Below, in pieces: positions 33,619-43,499 of a stretch of DNA of 64,000 nt; the first letter of the stretch is position 1, and the number at the start of each line of letters is the position of its first letter. Origin of the DNA: Acetobacter sp. DsW_063 (GTDB lineage Bacteria; Pseudomonadota; Alphaproteobacteria; Acetobacterales; Acetobacteraceae). Made by a program: the position numbers and the translations under genes. Below the pieces are notes generated by a model. It did no database searches. It saw only the letters and a list, made by a program, of their open reading frames with translations, and was not told the DNA's origin. Location of the stretch: NCBI RefSeq assembly GCF_002153745.1, contig NZ_JOPL01000005.1, forward strand, positions 211,034 to 275,033. The letters are read 5' to 3'.

Positions 33619-34989
33619 TCAGGGCGTGCGTATCAGCTTGTGATTGACGAACTCTTCAATGCCGAATTCGGAAAGTTCTCTTCCGTAACCTGAGTTTCCG
33701 ATGCCGCCGAATGGTAGATCGGGCGCGGTCCCTGTCACGTCGTTGATGAACACCATGCCCGTCTCGATGCGTTCGGCGATCTTTTTGCCGCGCGCGACAT
33801 CGCTAGTGTGAACCGATCCACCGAGCCCGTAAGGTGAGTCGTTGGCGAGCGCAACGGCTTCGTCGTCGCCGCTTACAGGGTAAATTGAGGCGACCGGTCC
33901 GAAAATCTCCTCATAGAAGATTGGGTTGTCCTTGGTGATTCCTTTCAGGATCGCGGCTCCCATATAGAAGCCTTCCTGATCGAGTTGTTTCCCGCCAGTG
34001 ACCAGTGTGGCGCCGTTTTCTACTGCTTTTTCGACCTGCGAGATCGCGCGTTTCATGGCGTCTTCGCTGCTCATCGGCCCGTGTGTGACGCCCTGTTCCA
34101 GTGGATCGCCATAGCGAAACTCTGAAATCGCCTGCTCCAGACGAATGGTGAATTCGTCGACGAGCGTTTCATGTACGAACATCCGTTTGGCGGCGGTGCA
34201 GACCTGTCCGTTGTTGCTCATCCGCGCTGCGACGGCGCGAGGGACCACTTCGTCGAGATTGGCGTCGTCGAGCACGATGAAGGCGTCGGAGCCGCCAAGC
34301 TCCATGGTGCTTTTCTTCAGCGCGCGCCCGGCTTGTCCTGCAACGGCGCTTCCTGCGCGCTCACTGCCGGTCAGGGCGACGCCACGCACTTCCGGGCGGG
34401 CGATAAGCGCTTCGGACTGGTCATTGGTAATGAACAGGTTTGTGTATGCACCCTCGGGCGCGCCCGCTTCGCGGAACAGCGTTTCGAACGCTTCGGCACA
34501 TTGCGGGACGCCGGGTGCGTGCTTCACCATAACGACGTTGCCGGACATTAGATTGGGGCCTGCAACGCGCGCCAGTTGATAATACGGGAAGTTCCAGGGT
34601 TCCACGCAGTAAATTACGCCGAGCGGCTGGCTGATGACGGTCGCGTGACCTGTTTTGACGGGAAGCTCCTTAGGAGCGAGGAAAGTTTCTGCTTTTTCAG
34701 CGTAGTAAGCAAGGATGTCAGCGGAAACCTCGATCTCCCAGAGCGCCTCCGGAAGGATTTTTCCCATTTCCGTTGAAATAAGCCGTGCGTGCTTTTCCTT
34801 GTTCTGGCGCAGCAGATCCGCAGCTTTCTGCATGATTGCGCGACGCTCCCCAAAGGACAGCTTGCGCCATGAGCTTTCCCAAAGAGAGTGCGCTTTTTCG
34901 AGTTTCGAGAACATCTGCGCGTCGCTGTGGGTTTCGTACGTTTTTTCCGTCTTTCCAGTGGCTGGATTGATGGTGCGATACATGCTCAT
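33619..34989 (-). CDS. NAD(P)-dependent succinate-semialdehyde dehydrogenase-type aldehyde dehydrogenase
   Basis: 456 residues, aldehyde dehydrogenase superfamily. Motifs: VEPWNFPYYQ, GVALTGSERAGS, MELGGSDAFIVLDDA (catalytic Glu) and NNGQVCTAAKR (catalytic Cys). The overall sequence resembles the short Sad/YneI-like succinate-semialdehyde dehydrogenase group, which oxidises succinate semialdehyde to succinate. A GTG 3 bases before the ATG could also be the start; GGAG lies upstream of both. It stands on the minus strand between the pyrimidine cluster and an NCS1 permease. The physiological aldehyde is not certain. Confidence 0.87.
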   Translation of the reverse strand: MSMYRTINPATGKTEKTYETHSDAQMFSKLEKAHSLWESSWRKLSFGERRAIMQKAADLLRQNKEKHARLISTEMGKILPEALWEIEVSADILAYYAEKAETFLAPKELPVKTGHATVISQPLGVIYCVEPWNFPYYQLARVAGPNLMSGNVVMVKHAPGVPQCAEAFETLFREAGAPEGAYTNLFITNDQSEALIARPEVRGVALTGSERAGSAVAGQAGRALKKSTMELGGSDAFIVLDDANLDEVVPRAVAARMSNNGQVCTAAKRMFVHETLVDEFTIRLEQAISEFRYGDPLEQGVTHGPMSSEDAMKRAISQVEKAVENGATLVTGGKQLDQEGFYMGAAILKGITKDNPIFYEEIFGPVASIYPVSGDDEAVALANDSPYGLGGSVHTSDVARGKKIAERIETGMVFINDVTGTAPDLPFGGIGNSGYGRELSEFGIEEFVNHKLIRTP

Positions 34990-35361
34990 CACTCATTGCT
35001 CCGTCACGACGTGATCAGTCGTTTTGTTCGAGTGTCTGTATATGGGTGGATATAGACGCCCCGTGCAAGGGCGGGGTCGCATTATCGGCGCGTCGTTGGA
35101 GTCACCCTGCGCTTTTTGACAGCACGGCGACAGGCTAACCCTGAGTTGCTTGCAGAGGTAAGCCTGTTTACGACAGTGACTCTGCCATTGCGTTCACATG
35201 GTTGTGTCCGCACTGCCTACAATCATAACGTGCGAGCCCCGAGAAGTTGCCGGAGCAACTGGACGGACTTTTCTCTCGGGGGCTCCTGGCGGAGAGATCG
35301 TATTTCGTTCTGTCAGCCGCCTGCGTCGCAGGATTTCGCTCTGGTCACAAGCTTGTTTTTC
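34990..35361. other. Intergenic region with a nested inverted repeat
   Basis: No gene is recognised in these 370 bp. The part nearest the aldehyde dehydrogenase is AT-richer and likely holds its promoter. A nested inverted repeat at 35,234-35,285 lies nearer the permease 3' end: an inner AGTTGC-cgga-GCAACT hairpin within an outer stem GAGCCCCGAGA / TCTC-CGGGG-CTC with small bulges. Confidence 0.5.
35234..35285 (-). terminator. Nested stem-loop, possible permease terminator or structured RNA
   Basis: The outer arms (35234-35245 and 35271-35285) pair with two small bulges; an inner 6-bp hairpin with a cgga loop lies at 35245-35260. It is 77 bases after the NCS1 permease stop on the minus strand. 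No T run follows, so its role is open. Confidence 0.35.
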
Positions 35362-36765
35362 TCAGATTTTTGCTGCGACTTCGGTAGTGGGGTGTTCCCG
35401 CAGAGAAGGCCAACGCCGTGCGACATACCAGTAGAGTGGCGTGGTGATCAGCAGGCCAACGCACCAGGACAGATCGACGCCATGGAACAGCTTCGCCATG
35501 GGGCCGATATACATTCCATTGGCGAGGAACGGGACTTGCACGAGAATCCCGACAAAATAGCAGAAAAAAGCGGGCTTGTTGTAATGGCCATAGCGCCCGC
35601 CATCGGGTTCGAAGAATGACGCGACGTCATAATCTCCCCGGTGGATCAGGTAGTAATCCGTCAGGTTGATGGAGGTCCACGGCACCATGACCGACATCAG
35701 AAGCTCGAGAAATTCGCTGTACGTTGAAAGAAAGCTCTTGGCCATGAAGAGGGCCATTGCGAGAGAGATCAGAAGGAGGATTAATGTGGTCGCCATGCGT
35801 GACCGGCTGGCGTGGCGCAGGTTGGGCGTGAAGGTTTGCACCACAGTGATGGTCGACAACGTGCCGCAGTAAATGTTCATCGCATTGGCGACGGAAATAC
35901 CAAGGGAAAGAAGAACCAGAATCGGCACTGCGGCATGTCCGAGTTGAAGCCCGAGCGTCGATACGACCGAAGCTCCATGCGCGATGACGCCGATCATGGC
36001 TCCGACAGTCATGACCAGCAGAGATCCAAGAACGCAGCCCGAGAAACTTGCGATGAAAGCCTCACGTTCGCCTTTTGCGTCGGGCGGCAGATAGCGCGAG
36101 TAATCTGAGACATAGGGCGCGTAAGCGATCTGCCACAGCGCCGCGGTCGATATGGTTCCCAGAACTCCGCGTGTGCTCACCACGCCATCCTGTGCGCTGG
36201 CGATGACGTCCCAGCCACTTATGCCGATGGCGAACAGGCAGTAGAGAACCGCGAGCCCACAAAACAGGCTCATCAGTTTCGCCGAAACGTGAATCATACG
36301 GTAGCCGAACACGACCGGCAGCAGTGTCGCGATCGCGATGATCAATATGCCGCCCATGCGTCCGACGCCGGGCAGGATGAACTCCAGCCCTTCGCCCCCG
36401 AGGACGAGATTCGACGCTGCGAAGCCGATATACATGAGGACGATCAGGACCGTGATTGGCGCTGCGCCGATGGAGCCGAACTGACCACGGGTCTGCACCA
36501 TCTGCGGCACGCCAAGGCGAGGCCCCTGCGCGGCATGGAGCGCCATGAACACGCCGCCGATCAGACTTCCGACCACCATGGAAACCAGCGCCGGAAGCAG
36601 CGGCAGCGCGTAGACTGTGGTGGCGAGCGCTCCTGTGACCAGTGTAAGCATCATCATGTTCGAGCCGAACCAGATGGTGAACAGGTCGCGAGGATGACCG
36701 TGCCGCTTGTCGAGAGGGATCGGATAGATCGTTTCCGCCTCGATCGCGGTCACCGTATCGGTCAT
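35362..36765 (-). CDS. NCS1 (purine-cytosine permease, CodB-like) transporter
   Basis: 467 residues with about twelve membrane helices. The N-terminal HPRDLFTIWFGSNMMMLTLVTGA and GRMGGILIIAIATLLPVVFGYRMI are typical of the NCS1 family, which imports nucleobases, hydantoins, thiamine precursors and related compounds with H+ or Na+. The ATG at 36,765 has GGAGG upstream; a longer frame is not supported. It is divergent from hutUH across a 241-bp region with a HutC-like palindrome, and CodB-like permeases are found in some pseudomonad hut loci, so urocanate is a candidate; uracil (for preTA) is the alternative. Confidence 0.87.
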   Translation of the reverse strand: MTDTVTAIEAETIYPIPLDKRHGHPRDLFTIWFGSNMMMLTLVTGALATTVYALPLLPALVSMVVGSLIGGVFMALHAAQGPRLGVPQMVQTRGQFGSIGAAPITVLIVLMYIGFAASNLVLGGEGLEFILPGVGRMGGILIIAIATLLPVVFGYRMIHVSAKLMSLFCGLAVLYCLFAIGISGWDVIASAQDGVVSTRGVLGTISTAALWQIAYAPYVSDYSRYLPPDAKGEREAFIASFSGCVLGSLLVMTVGAMIGVIAHGASVVSTLGLQLGHAAVPILVLLSLGISVANAMNIYCGTLSTITVVQTFTPNLRHASRSRMATTLILLLISLAMALFMAKSFLSTYSEFLELLMSVMVPWTSINLTDYYLIHRGDYDVASFFEPDGGRYGHYNKPAFFCYFVGILVQVPFLANGMYIGPMAKLFHGVDLSWCVGLLITTPLYWYVARRWPSLREHPTTEVAAKI

Positions 36766-36929
36766 CTGGCCTCCTTGGGGCGAACGGGCGCGGTGCATAA
36801 CGCCCAAAATCGTATCGTAACCGGAAGGGGATCCGGCGCAGACAATATTCTGCCTATGCGTGAGTTAGGCTGAAATTGCGTGGCGCCCATTGTTCAGGCG
36901 CCGCAGGATCCATACCAACATGAAACGGA

Positions 36930-36971
36930 TTGACAGGAAAAGACCTTGCTTCTACTGACTTGTCTATACAA
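36930..36971 (+). promoter_or_regulatory. hutU promoter with HutC-like operator
   Basis: TTGACA at 36,930-36,935 is a perfect -35 hexamer; the -10 region 17 bases on is poor (TACTGA). Overlapping it is a palindrome-like TTGTCTATACAA (36,960-36,971), half-sites TTGT and ACAA. HutC, the GntR-type repressor relieved by urocanate, recognises AT-rich sites of similar TTGT-N4-ACAA form, so this is a candidate operator. Whether hutC is encoded elsewhere cannot be seen. Confidence 0.5.
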
Positions 36972-37006
36972 TTAAACTCTCATCTACTCAGCAATGAGGT
37001 CGCCCG

Positions 37007-38740
37007 ATGACTGAGCCTCGCTTCTCCACACTCCCCCAGACTGCACCGGAAGACGGCGGCTCTGGCCGTACAGCCAACGACCGCGTGATTCGCGCGGATA
37101 CAGGACCGACGCGCACGGCGAAGTCGTGGCAGACGGAAGCGGCGCTGCGCATGCTGATGAACAATCTCGATCCGGACGTGGCCGAAAAGCCGTCAGAGCT
37201 GGTTGTGTATGGTGGCATAGGCCGCGCGGCGCGCAACTGGTCGTGCTACGACAAGATCGTGGAAAGCCTGACGGCGCTTGAGGACGACCAGACGTTGCTG
37301 GTGCAGTCCGGCAAGCCGGTCGGCGTTTTCCGCACCCATGCGGACGCGCCGCGCGTGCTGATCGCCAACTCCAACATCGTCCCGCATTGGGCGAACTGGG
37401 ACAAGTTCAACGAACTCGATCGGCTTGGCCTCATGATGTACGGCCAGATGACGGCGGGCTCCTGGATCTATATCGGCAGTCAGGGGATCGTTCAGGGCAC
37501 ATATGAAACTTTCGTTGAGATGGGCCGCCAGTATTACGGCGGAGATCTGACAGGACGGTGGATTCTTACCGGCGGTCTTGGCGGTATGAGCGGCGCTCAG
37601 CCGTTGGCGGCAGTCATGGCGGGCGCTTCCATGCTTGCGGTGGAGTGCGAGCCTTCGCGCATCGAAAAACGTCTACAGACGGGATATCTGGACCGTCGCG
37701 TCGACACGCTTGATGAAGCGCTGGAGATCATCGACGCGGCCTGCAAGAGTGGCAAGGCAGTGTCGGTCGGTCTGCTGGGCAATGCGGCCGAAGTCTTCCC
37801 GGAACTGGTGCGACGTGGCGTCCGCCCTGATGGCGTGACTGACCAGACCTCGGCCCATGATCCGCTGAACGGCTATCTGCCGGCCGGGTGGACGCTCGAC
37901 CATGCCGCCAAGATGCGCGTGACGAACCCTGCCGAGGTTGAGAAAGTGGCGAAGGAGTCCATGAAGCTGCAGGTCGAGGCGATGGTGGCGTTCCACAAGA
38001 TGGGCGTGCCGACCTTCGATTACGGAAACAATATCCGCCAGATGGCCTTGGAGGTCGGTTGCGAGGACGCCTTTGCATTCCCGGGTTTCGTGCCGGCGTA
38101 TATCCGCCCGCTGTTCTGCAGGGGCGTCGGCCCGTTCCGCTGGGCCGCGCTGTCCGGCGACCCTGAGGATATCTACAAAACTGACGCCAAGGTGAAGGAA
38201 CTGCTTCCCGACGACAGGCACTTGCACAACTGGCTCGACATGGCGCGGGAGAAGATCCAGTTTCAGGGTCTGCCGTCGCGAATTTGCTGGGTTGGGCTTG
38301 GAGACCGTCATCGTCTGGGCCTCGCCTTCAACGAAATGGTCGCCAGCGGTGAACTCAAGGGGCCAATCGTGATTGGGCGCGACCATCTGGACAGCGGCTC
38401 CGTCGCCAGCCCCAACCGTGAGACGGAAGCGATGCGCGATGGTTCGGACGCTGTGTCCGACTGGCCGCTGCTTAATGCACTGTTGAACACGGCGTCGGGC
38501 GCGACGTGGGTTTCCCTGCACCATGGCGGTGGCGTCGGGATGGGTTTCTCGCAACACTCCGGCATGGTCATCGTCGCCGATGGCACGCCGGACGCTGCGC
38601 GCAGGTTGGAACGTGTGCTGTGGAACGATCCGGCGACGGGCGTCATGCGCCACGCCGACGCGGGTTACGACATCGCCGTCGAGTGCGCTCGGGAAAAAGG
38701 CCTTGATTTGCCGATGGTCGCTCCGAATAAGGCTGTCTGA
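37007..38740 (+). CDS. hutU: Urocanate hydratase
   Basis: 577 residues, somewhat longer than the usual 550-560. Canonical features: [13 protein letters not shown], the NAD-binding loop [13 protein letters not shown] (189-201), [17 protein letters not shown] and the cysteine block [12 protein letters not shown] (Cys427), with [15 protein letters not shown] near the C-terminus. It converts urocanate to imidazolone propionate, the second step of histidine catabolism. The hutH start lies 3 bp after the stop. A diverged paralogue lacking the cysteine is the last gene of the operon at 2,134. GAGG lies before the ATG. Confidence 0.96.
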   Translation: MTEPRFSTLPQTAPEDGGSGRTANDRVIRADTGPTRTAKSWQTEAALRMLMNNLDPDVAEKPSELVVYGGIGRAARNWSCYDKIVESLTALEDDQTLLVQSGKPVGVFRTHADAPRVLIANSNIVPHWANWDKFNELDRLGLMMYGQMTAGSWIYIGSQGIVQGTYETFVEMGRQYYGGDLTGRWILTGGLGGMSGAQPLAAVMAGASMLAVECEPSRIEKRLQTGYLDRRVDTLDEALEIIDAACKSGKAVSVGLLGNAAEVFPELVRRGVRPDGVTDQTSAHDPLNGYLPAGWTLDHAAKMRVTNPAEVEKVAKESMKLQVEAMVAFHKMGVPTFDYGNNIRQMALEVGCEDAFAFPGFVPAYIRPLFCRGVGPFRWAALSGDPEDIYKTDAKVKELLPDDRHLHNWLDMAREKIQFQGLPSRICWVGLGDRHRLGLAFNEMVASGELKGPIVIGRDHLDSGSVASPNRETEAMRDGSDAVSDWPLLNALLNTASGATWVSLHHGGGVGMGFSQHSGMVIVADGTPDAARRLERVLWNDPATGVMRHADAGYDIAVECAREKGLDLPMVAPNKAV

Positions 38741-38743
38741 ACT

Positions 38744-40294
38744 ATGGAAAAAACCTCTCTGACGCTTGTTCCGGGATGCTTGTCCCTGAATGATATTCGC
38801 GCATTTCTGCAAAATCCTGCGCATGTCGTGCTGGCGGATGACGTCGCCGAGACGCTTGCCGAAGCCGCCCGTTCGGTGGACCGCATCGTCGCCCGGGGCG
38901 AGCCTGTTTACGGCGTCAACACAGGATTTGGAAAACTCGCGAAAACGCGCATTGCCGACGTTGATCTCAGCGCGCTGCAACGCAATCTTGTGCTGAGTCA
39001 TGCGGCGGGCATCGGCGCGCCCATGGCCGATGACGCCGTGCGACTGATCATGCTTTTGAAGGCGAACGGTCTGGCACGCGGTTTTTCCGGCGTCAGGCCG
39101 GAGGTCGTGTCGCTGTTGCTGGATATGCTCAATGCGGGCGTCCTGCCTGTCATTCCCGAGAAAGGCTCGGTCGGGGCGTCAGGCGACCTCGCTCCGCTTG
39201 CGCATATGTCGGCTGTGATGATCGGAGAAGGGCATGCGACGCTGAATGGCCGGGTGCTTCCGGGTGCGCAGGCTCTGGCGGAAGCTGGTCTGACGCCCGT
39301 GGAGCTGGGACCGAAGGAGGGCCTAGCGCTTCTGAACGGCACGCAGGCCTCGACGGCGCTGGCGCTGGTCGGACTGTTCGCGGCCGAGACGTTGCTCCAG
39401 AGCGCTCTGGTCATCGGCGCCATGACGCTGGACGCGGCGCGCGGCACTGACGCGCCGTTCGACCCGCGCCTGCACGAATTGCGAGGGCAACGCGGGCAGA
39501 TCGAATGCGCGGCAGTTTACCGCGCGTTGTTGTCCGGTTCCGCGATCCGCGCGTCCCACATTGAAGATGACGAACGGGTACAGGATCCATACTGCCTGCG
39601 GTGTCAGCCGCAGGTTATGGGCGCGTGCCTCGACAGCCTGCGTCACGCAGCTTCGGTTCTGTTGATCGAGGCCAATGCGGTTTCTGATAATCCGCTGCAC
39701 TTTGCTGACACTGATGAAATGATCTCCGGCGGCAATTTTCATGCTGAACCCGTGGCCCTCGTCGCGGATTCTTTGGCCGTAGCGATCGCGGAGATCGGCG
39801 CATTGGCGGAGAGACGGCTGGCGCTGCTGGTCGATGCGCAGATGAGCGGGCTTCCTCCATTCCTCGTGAAAGAGAGCGGTCTGAACTCTGGCTTCATGAT
39901 CGCGCAGGTTACTGCGGCTGCTCTGGCTTCGGAAAACAAGACCTTGGCGCATCCGGCCAGCGTGGACAGTCTGCCGACGTCGGCCAATCAGGAAGATCAC
40001 GTAAGCATGGCGACGTTTGCGGCGCGCCGTCTGGGCGATATGGCCGATAACGTGCGCGTCATTCTCGCTATCGAATATCTTGCAAGCGCCCAGGGAATCG
40101 ATTTCCTTGCGCCGCTTGCGTCGTCTGAACCGCTGGTTCGCGCTGTGGCTACGTTGCGGACGTCGGTGTCTTTCTATGAAAAGGATCGGCTGTTCACGCC
40201 AGATATCGAAGCGGCAGTCGCTTTGCTTGGTCAGCGGGCATTGCCGAAGGCGGTTGCGGGCGTTGCGTTGCCGACTGTCGATATGGCGGGCTAA
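38744..40294 (+). CDS. hutH: Histidine ammonia-lyase
   Basis: 516 residues, family-typical. The MIO-forming triad is intact ([14 protein letters not shown], Ala145-Ser146-Gly147), as are VYGVNTGFG (Tyr56), LLNGTQAS, the [14 protein letters not shown] block and [10 protein letters not shown]. It removes ammonia from L-histidine to give urocanate, the substrate of the HutU encoded 3 bp upstream. hutI, hutG, hutF and hutC are not present in the window, so the rest of the pathway must lie elsewhere. The MIO-less paralogue at 7,524-9,062 makes a useful comparison. Confidence 0.96.
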   Translation: MEKTSLTLVPGCLSLNDIRAFLQNPAHVVLADDVAETLAEAARSVDRIVARGEPVYGVNTGFGKLAKTRIADVDLSALQRNLVLSHAAGIGAPMADDAVRLIMLLKANGLARGFSGVRPEVVSLLLDMLNAGVLPVIPEKGSVGASGDLAPLAHMSAVMIGEGHATLNGRVLPGAQALAEAGLTPVELGPKEGLALLNGTQASTALALVGLFAAETLLQSALVIGAMTLDAARGTDAPFDPRLHELRGQRGQIECAAVYRALLSGSAIRASHIEDDERVQDPYCLRCQPQVMGACLDSLRHAASVLLIEANAVSDNPLHFADTDEMISGGNFHAEPVALVADSLAVAIAEIGALAERRLALLVDAQMSGLPPFLVKESGLNSGFMIAQVTAAALASENKTLAHPASVDSLPTSANQEDHVSMATFAARRLGDMADNVRVILAIEYLASAQGIDFLAPLASSEPLVRAVATLRTSVSFYEKDRLFTPDIEAAVALLGQRALPKAVAGVALPTVDMAG

Positions 40295-40368
40295 AAGGGG
40301 ATTACGGTTTTCGGGCGCATTTCAGTGCTTTGAAAAGTCCCCGAAATTGGTGATGTCCGTGAGATTAC

Positions 40369-40392
40369 AGCCCGGCGTTATGCCGGGCTTTC
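40369..40392 (+). terminator. Terminator of hutUH
   Basis: AGCCCGGC (40369-40376) and GCCGGGCT (40382-40389) form an 8-bp GC-rich stem with a 5-base loop, followed by TTC. It lies 75 bases after the hutH stop and before the next gene. Confidence 0.65.
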
Positions 40393-40603
40393 GCTATGCA
40401 GCGTTGGCTCGGTAAGTCGCCCGCACGACGTGAGAGTTCATGAACATACTGCGTGTGCCGCTTTCGCTGACGAACGACAGTCATTCGCAGCCCTTTCGGT
40501 CAGGCAGCATATAAACCGCGGGCGGGCGTGGCGGACGAGGGGGCTTATTTTCCGTTTGACGTTCTCTGGTCGGAATGAGAAATTCCGTGCATTGTAATGC
40601 GCC
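40393..40603 (+). promoter_or_regulatory. Upstream region of the cytochrome P450 gene
   Basis: The 309-bp gap between hutH and the P450 gene contains the hut terminator in its first part. The remainder (about 210 bp) should hold the promoter of the P450 gene, but I cannot point to a convincing -35/-10 pair. Confidence 0.35.
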
Positions 40604-41959
40604 ATGTCCACGCCATTCACTCCGCCGATGCCATCGTTACCGCCTGATTCCATCAGTGGTTTTGGCATTCTGACCCGATTGCGCCGCAACGGTTTCTCGG
40701 CGTTCCCGGAGCGTTGTTTCCATGAGCCGGTGGTGTCATTGCGCGTTCCTGGAAAGTCGCTGGTGCTGGCCTCTGGCCCTGAGGCGATGAAGGCCCTTTT
40801 CATCGGGCAGGCTACGACGTTTCGGCGCTTGCGGGTGGGACGACGTGTGCTTGGTCCGATTGTCGGCGATGGCATTCTGGTTAGTGAAGGTGTTGTCTGG
40901 CGTGAGCGTCGCAAGGCCATGGCTCCGGCGTTCACACCACGGGCGGTCGCCGCGCTGACGCCGCATATCGCGTCATCTTCCGAAAAGGCCTTGCAAACAC
41001 TGCGTGACGACAGCGTAGTTGACGTCTTTGCGTTCATGCAGGCTCTCGCATTGGATATTGCTGCAGTCACTATGTTTTCCATGGCGAGTGAGAGGTTCAA
41101 TACCTCCCTTCGTGAGATGGTGACGTCCTTCATGACGGGAATTGGTCGCCCCCGTCCGGCCGATTTTCTTTTACCGCTGTCGGCGCCGACGTTCACCGAC
41201 TGGCGCCGTGCGCGTTTCCGTAAGAGGTGGGTTCGGTTGGTCGAAGCCATTATCGCGGATCGACCACCTGCCGCAGTGGCCGGAAAACCACGAGATCTTT
41301 TTGATCTTCTGGTCGCGGCGGTCAGCGTTAACGGTGCTCCGCACGGGCCGGAAGTCATCGACGAGGTCGGGACGATGATTGTCGCAGGGCATGAAACGAC
41401 CACGACCGCGCTGTTTTGGTCCGTATGGCTTCTGGCCCACGCTGATCATTGGCAGAATATGGCGGCGGATGAGGTCCTCAACGTTGATCTCTCTCCTAAC
41501 AACGCCGCCGCAAATCTGGAGAATCTCCCTGTAGTAACGGCTATTGTGCGCGAAGCCTTGCGGCTGTTCCCTCCTGCTTTCATGACCGGAAGGGAAGCGG
41601 TGGAAGACACGGAACTGTGCGGACAAGCAGTCAAGCGCGGCGCAATGGTGCTTACGCCGTTCTGGATGCTGCATCGCTCTCCGGCGCTCTGGTCGCAGCC
41701 GAACGCATTCGACCCGGAGCGTTTTCTGCGTGGCCCCGAACCGGACAAATTCGCGTATCTACCATTTGGCGTTGGGCCGCATGTTTGTATCGGGGCGCAA
41801 TTGGCCATGGCCGAAGCGGTCTTCGTCCTGGCGCGCCTGCTGCAGCGTTATCATGTGGCAGTCTGCGACGACCGCCCTGTCCTGCCTGTAGGCGTGCTTT
41901 CGACGCGCCCCTCGCGAGCGCCCGCGTTCAGGCTGACGCGACGACGTGTGAGCCGATAG
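40604..41959 (+). CDS. Cytochrome P450
   Basis: 451 residues. All P450 landmarks are present: the I-helix oxygen-binding motif AGHETTTTALF (about 261), the K-helix EALRLFPP, the FDPERFLRG perf region and the haem-binding AYLPFGVGPHVCIG with the Cys thiolate at about residue 395. It has no N-terminal membrane anchor, so it is a soluble bacterial mono-oxygenase that needs separate redox partners, none of which is adjacent. The sequence resembles fatty-acid/terpene hydroxylase-type P450s, but the substrate cannot be called. An FMN-dependent hydroxyacid dehydrogenase gene follows closely and could act on its product. Confidence 0.93.
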   Translation: MSTPFTPPMPSLPPDSISGFGILTRLRRNGFSAFPERCFHEPVVSLRVPGKSLVLASGPEAMKALFIGQATTFRRLRVGRRVLGPIVGDGILVSEGVVWRERRKAMAPAFTPRAVAALTPHIASSSEKALQTLRDDSVVDVFAFMQALALDIAAVTMFSMASERFNTSLREMVTSFMTGIGRPRPADFLLPLSAPTFTDWRRARFRKRWVRLVEAIIADRPPAAVAGKPRDLFDLLVAAVSVNGAPHGPEVIDEVGTMIVAGHETTTTALFWSVWLLAHADHWQNMAADEVLNVDLSPNNAAANLENLPVVTAIVREALRLFPPAFMTGREAVEDTELCGQAVKRGAMVLTPFWMLHRSPALWSQPNAFDPERFLRGPEPDKFAYLPFGVGPHVCIGAQLAMAEAVFVLARLLQRYHVAVCDDRPVLPVGVLSTRPSRAPAFRLTRRRVSR

Positions 41960-41996
41960 AATCCTCATGAAAAACCGGAAATCAGAAAGACAGGTC

Positions 41997-43145
41997 ATGG
42001 AATTCTCTGGTGTCGACGATATGCGGCGTTTAGCTAACCGCCGCCTTCCCAGACTTTTTCGCGATTATGTCGATGGCGGTTCATTTCAGGAGAAGACGCT
42101 GGAGGCTAACCGGGCGGCGTTTGGCCGTTGGACCATAACGCCCCGATGCCTGAGCGATGTTTCGCGCGTGGATCTTGAAACGGGTTGCCTTGGAGAACGT
42201 TGGGGCGCGCCATTTATGCTGGCCCCTCTGGGATTTGGCGGCATGATGTGGCCGGGCGGGGAGAGCTTTGCTGCTTCGGCCGCGGCGAGGGTCGGCATCC
42301 CGATGGGCGTGTCGACATTCTCCATAGCGTCCATAGAAGAGTTATCTCGCACAAATGATGCGAAGCTTTATTCGCAGATCTACGTTTTCCGGGACCGGGG
42401 TCTGACGCAGGATATGTTGGCGCGGGCGAAAGCATGCGGCGTCAGGACGATCATCCTTACCGTCGACACGCCGATCACCCCGTTGCGCCGCCGGGACGCA
42501 CGCAACGGGTTCCGACGCCTGACGCGCCCGTCGCCTGCACTGTTGGCGTCCATGGCGTTGCATCCACGTTGGAGCCTTGGGATGGCGCGTGGCGGAAAGC
42601 CCAGGATTGGCAATCTTGAGCCTTACGATATGGGCGCGACCTTGCTGGAGCAGGCGGGGAATGCGGCGGGACAGATTGACCCGACGCTGACCTGGCGTGA
42701 TCTCGACTGGCTGCGTGCGGAGTGGGCGGGGAAGCTGGTTGTGAAGGGTGTGATGGAAAGCGACGACGCGCGCGCCTGCATGTCGGCGGGCGCAGATGGT
42801 GTAGTCGTGTCCAATCATGGCGGCAGGCAGATGGATCCCGCGCCAGCCACCCTCGACGTCCTGCAGGATGTCGTCGAGGCCGTGGCGGGCAGGGGAGACG
42901 TCATTCTCGATAGCGGCGTCCGGTGCGGTGGCGATGTCGTCACTGCTCTGGCGCTGGGCGCGACATCTGTTGCAATCGGGCGGCCATGGGCCTGGGGGCT
43001 CGCCGCAGGTGGTCATGCAGGAGTCGTGGCGACCCTTGAAGGTCTCGCGAAGGAAATCTGCGACGTTATGGCTTTGGCCGGATTGACCTCGATTGCGGCT
43101 TTGCGGGATCGAGGGGCAGCGATATTGCGAGCGCGAGCGAACTGA
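41997..43145 (+). CDS. FMN-dependent alpha-hydroxy acid dehydrogenase (L-lactate dehydrogenase family)
   Basis: 382 residues from the ATG with AGG 5 bases upstream; an ATG at 41,967 would add ten residues. The family fold is visible: RRLPRLFRDYVDGG at the N-terminus, the FMN-binding FMLAPLGFGGMMWPGGE, WRDLDWLRAEW, VKGVMESDDA and the catalytic His in VVVSNHGGRQMD. Members oxidise L-2-hydroxyacids (lactate, mandelate, glycolate) to 2-oxoacids and pass electrons to quinones or oxygen. It starts 37 bp after the P450 and shares its strand, so the two are probably cotranscribed. Confidence 0.9.
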   Translation: MEFSGVDDMRRLANRRLPRLFRDYVDGGSFQEKTLEANRAAFGRWTITPRCLSDVSRVDLETGCLGERWGAPFMLAPLGFGGMMWPGGESFAASAAARVGIPMGVSTFSIASIEELSRTNDAKLYSQIYVFRDRGLTQDMLARAKACGVRTIILTVDTPITPLRRRDARNGFRRLTRPSPALLASMALHPRWSLGMARGGKPRIGNLEPYDMGATLLEQAGNAAGQIDPTLTWRDLDWLRAEWAGKLVVKGVMESDDARACMSAGADGVVVSNHGGRQMDPAPATLDVLQDVVEAVAGRGDVILDSGVRCGGDVVTALALGATSVAIGRPWAWGLAAGGHAGVVATLEGLAKEICDVMALAGLTSIAALRDRGAAILRARAN

Positions 43146-43499
43146 AGCGCCATCCGGTCACGAAGGTTCGTGGATAAGGCCCTCGTCACGCATGAGGACG
43201 CCATGCCACAGATCGAGCCCCTCCCTCAGTGGGGATTGGTTGGGACCCGTCCGTAATGTGGGGGTAAGGTTTCGCGAGGGGGGGCTTTCGCGTGACTGAG
43301 CTTCTGAAGTCCGCTGTGTGGCGTTCCCGAAGAATGTTCAATTCTTGAAAATATTATTGATACTAGGGATATTCCAATCTCTGAACGTCGATGGTGCATT
43401 GTTTGCACCCAGAGGCAATATCAGCGCCGACTTCGGATATTCGAAAATACATTGATGCACGCACGAGAAGTTCATCTCTACGTGCATCACGGTGACGCC
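43146..43499. other. Convergent intergenic region with an AT-rich patch
   Basis: These 354 bp separate the 3' ends of the hydroxyacid dehydrogenase and the ferritin-like gene. A G-rich part (43,245-43,290) and an AT-rich patch (43,335-43,380) stand out from the local composition. No gene, repeat or clear terminator is recognised. Confidence 0.45.

Noticed and set aside
37673..39001. A 442-codon minus-strand frame opposite hutU/hutH
   Set aside because: It spans two canonical genes in antisense and has no domain signature.
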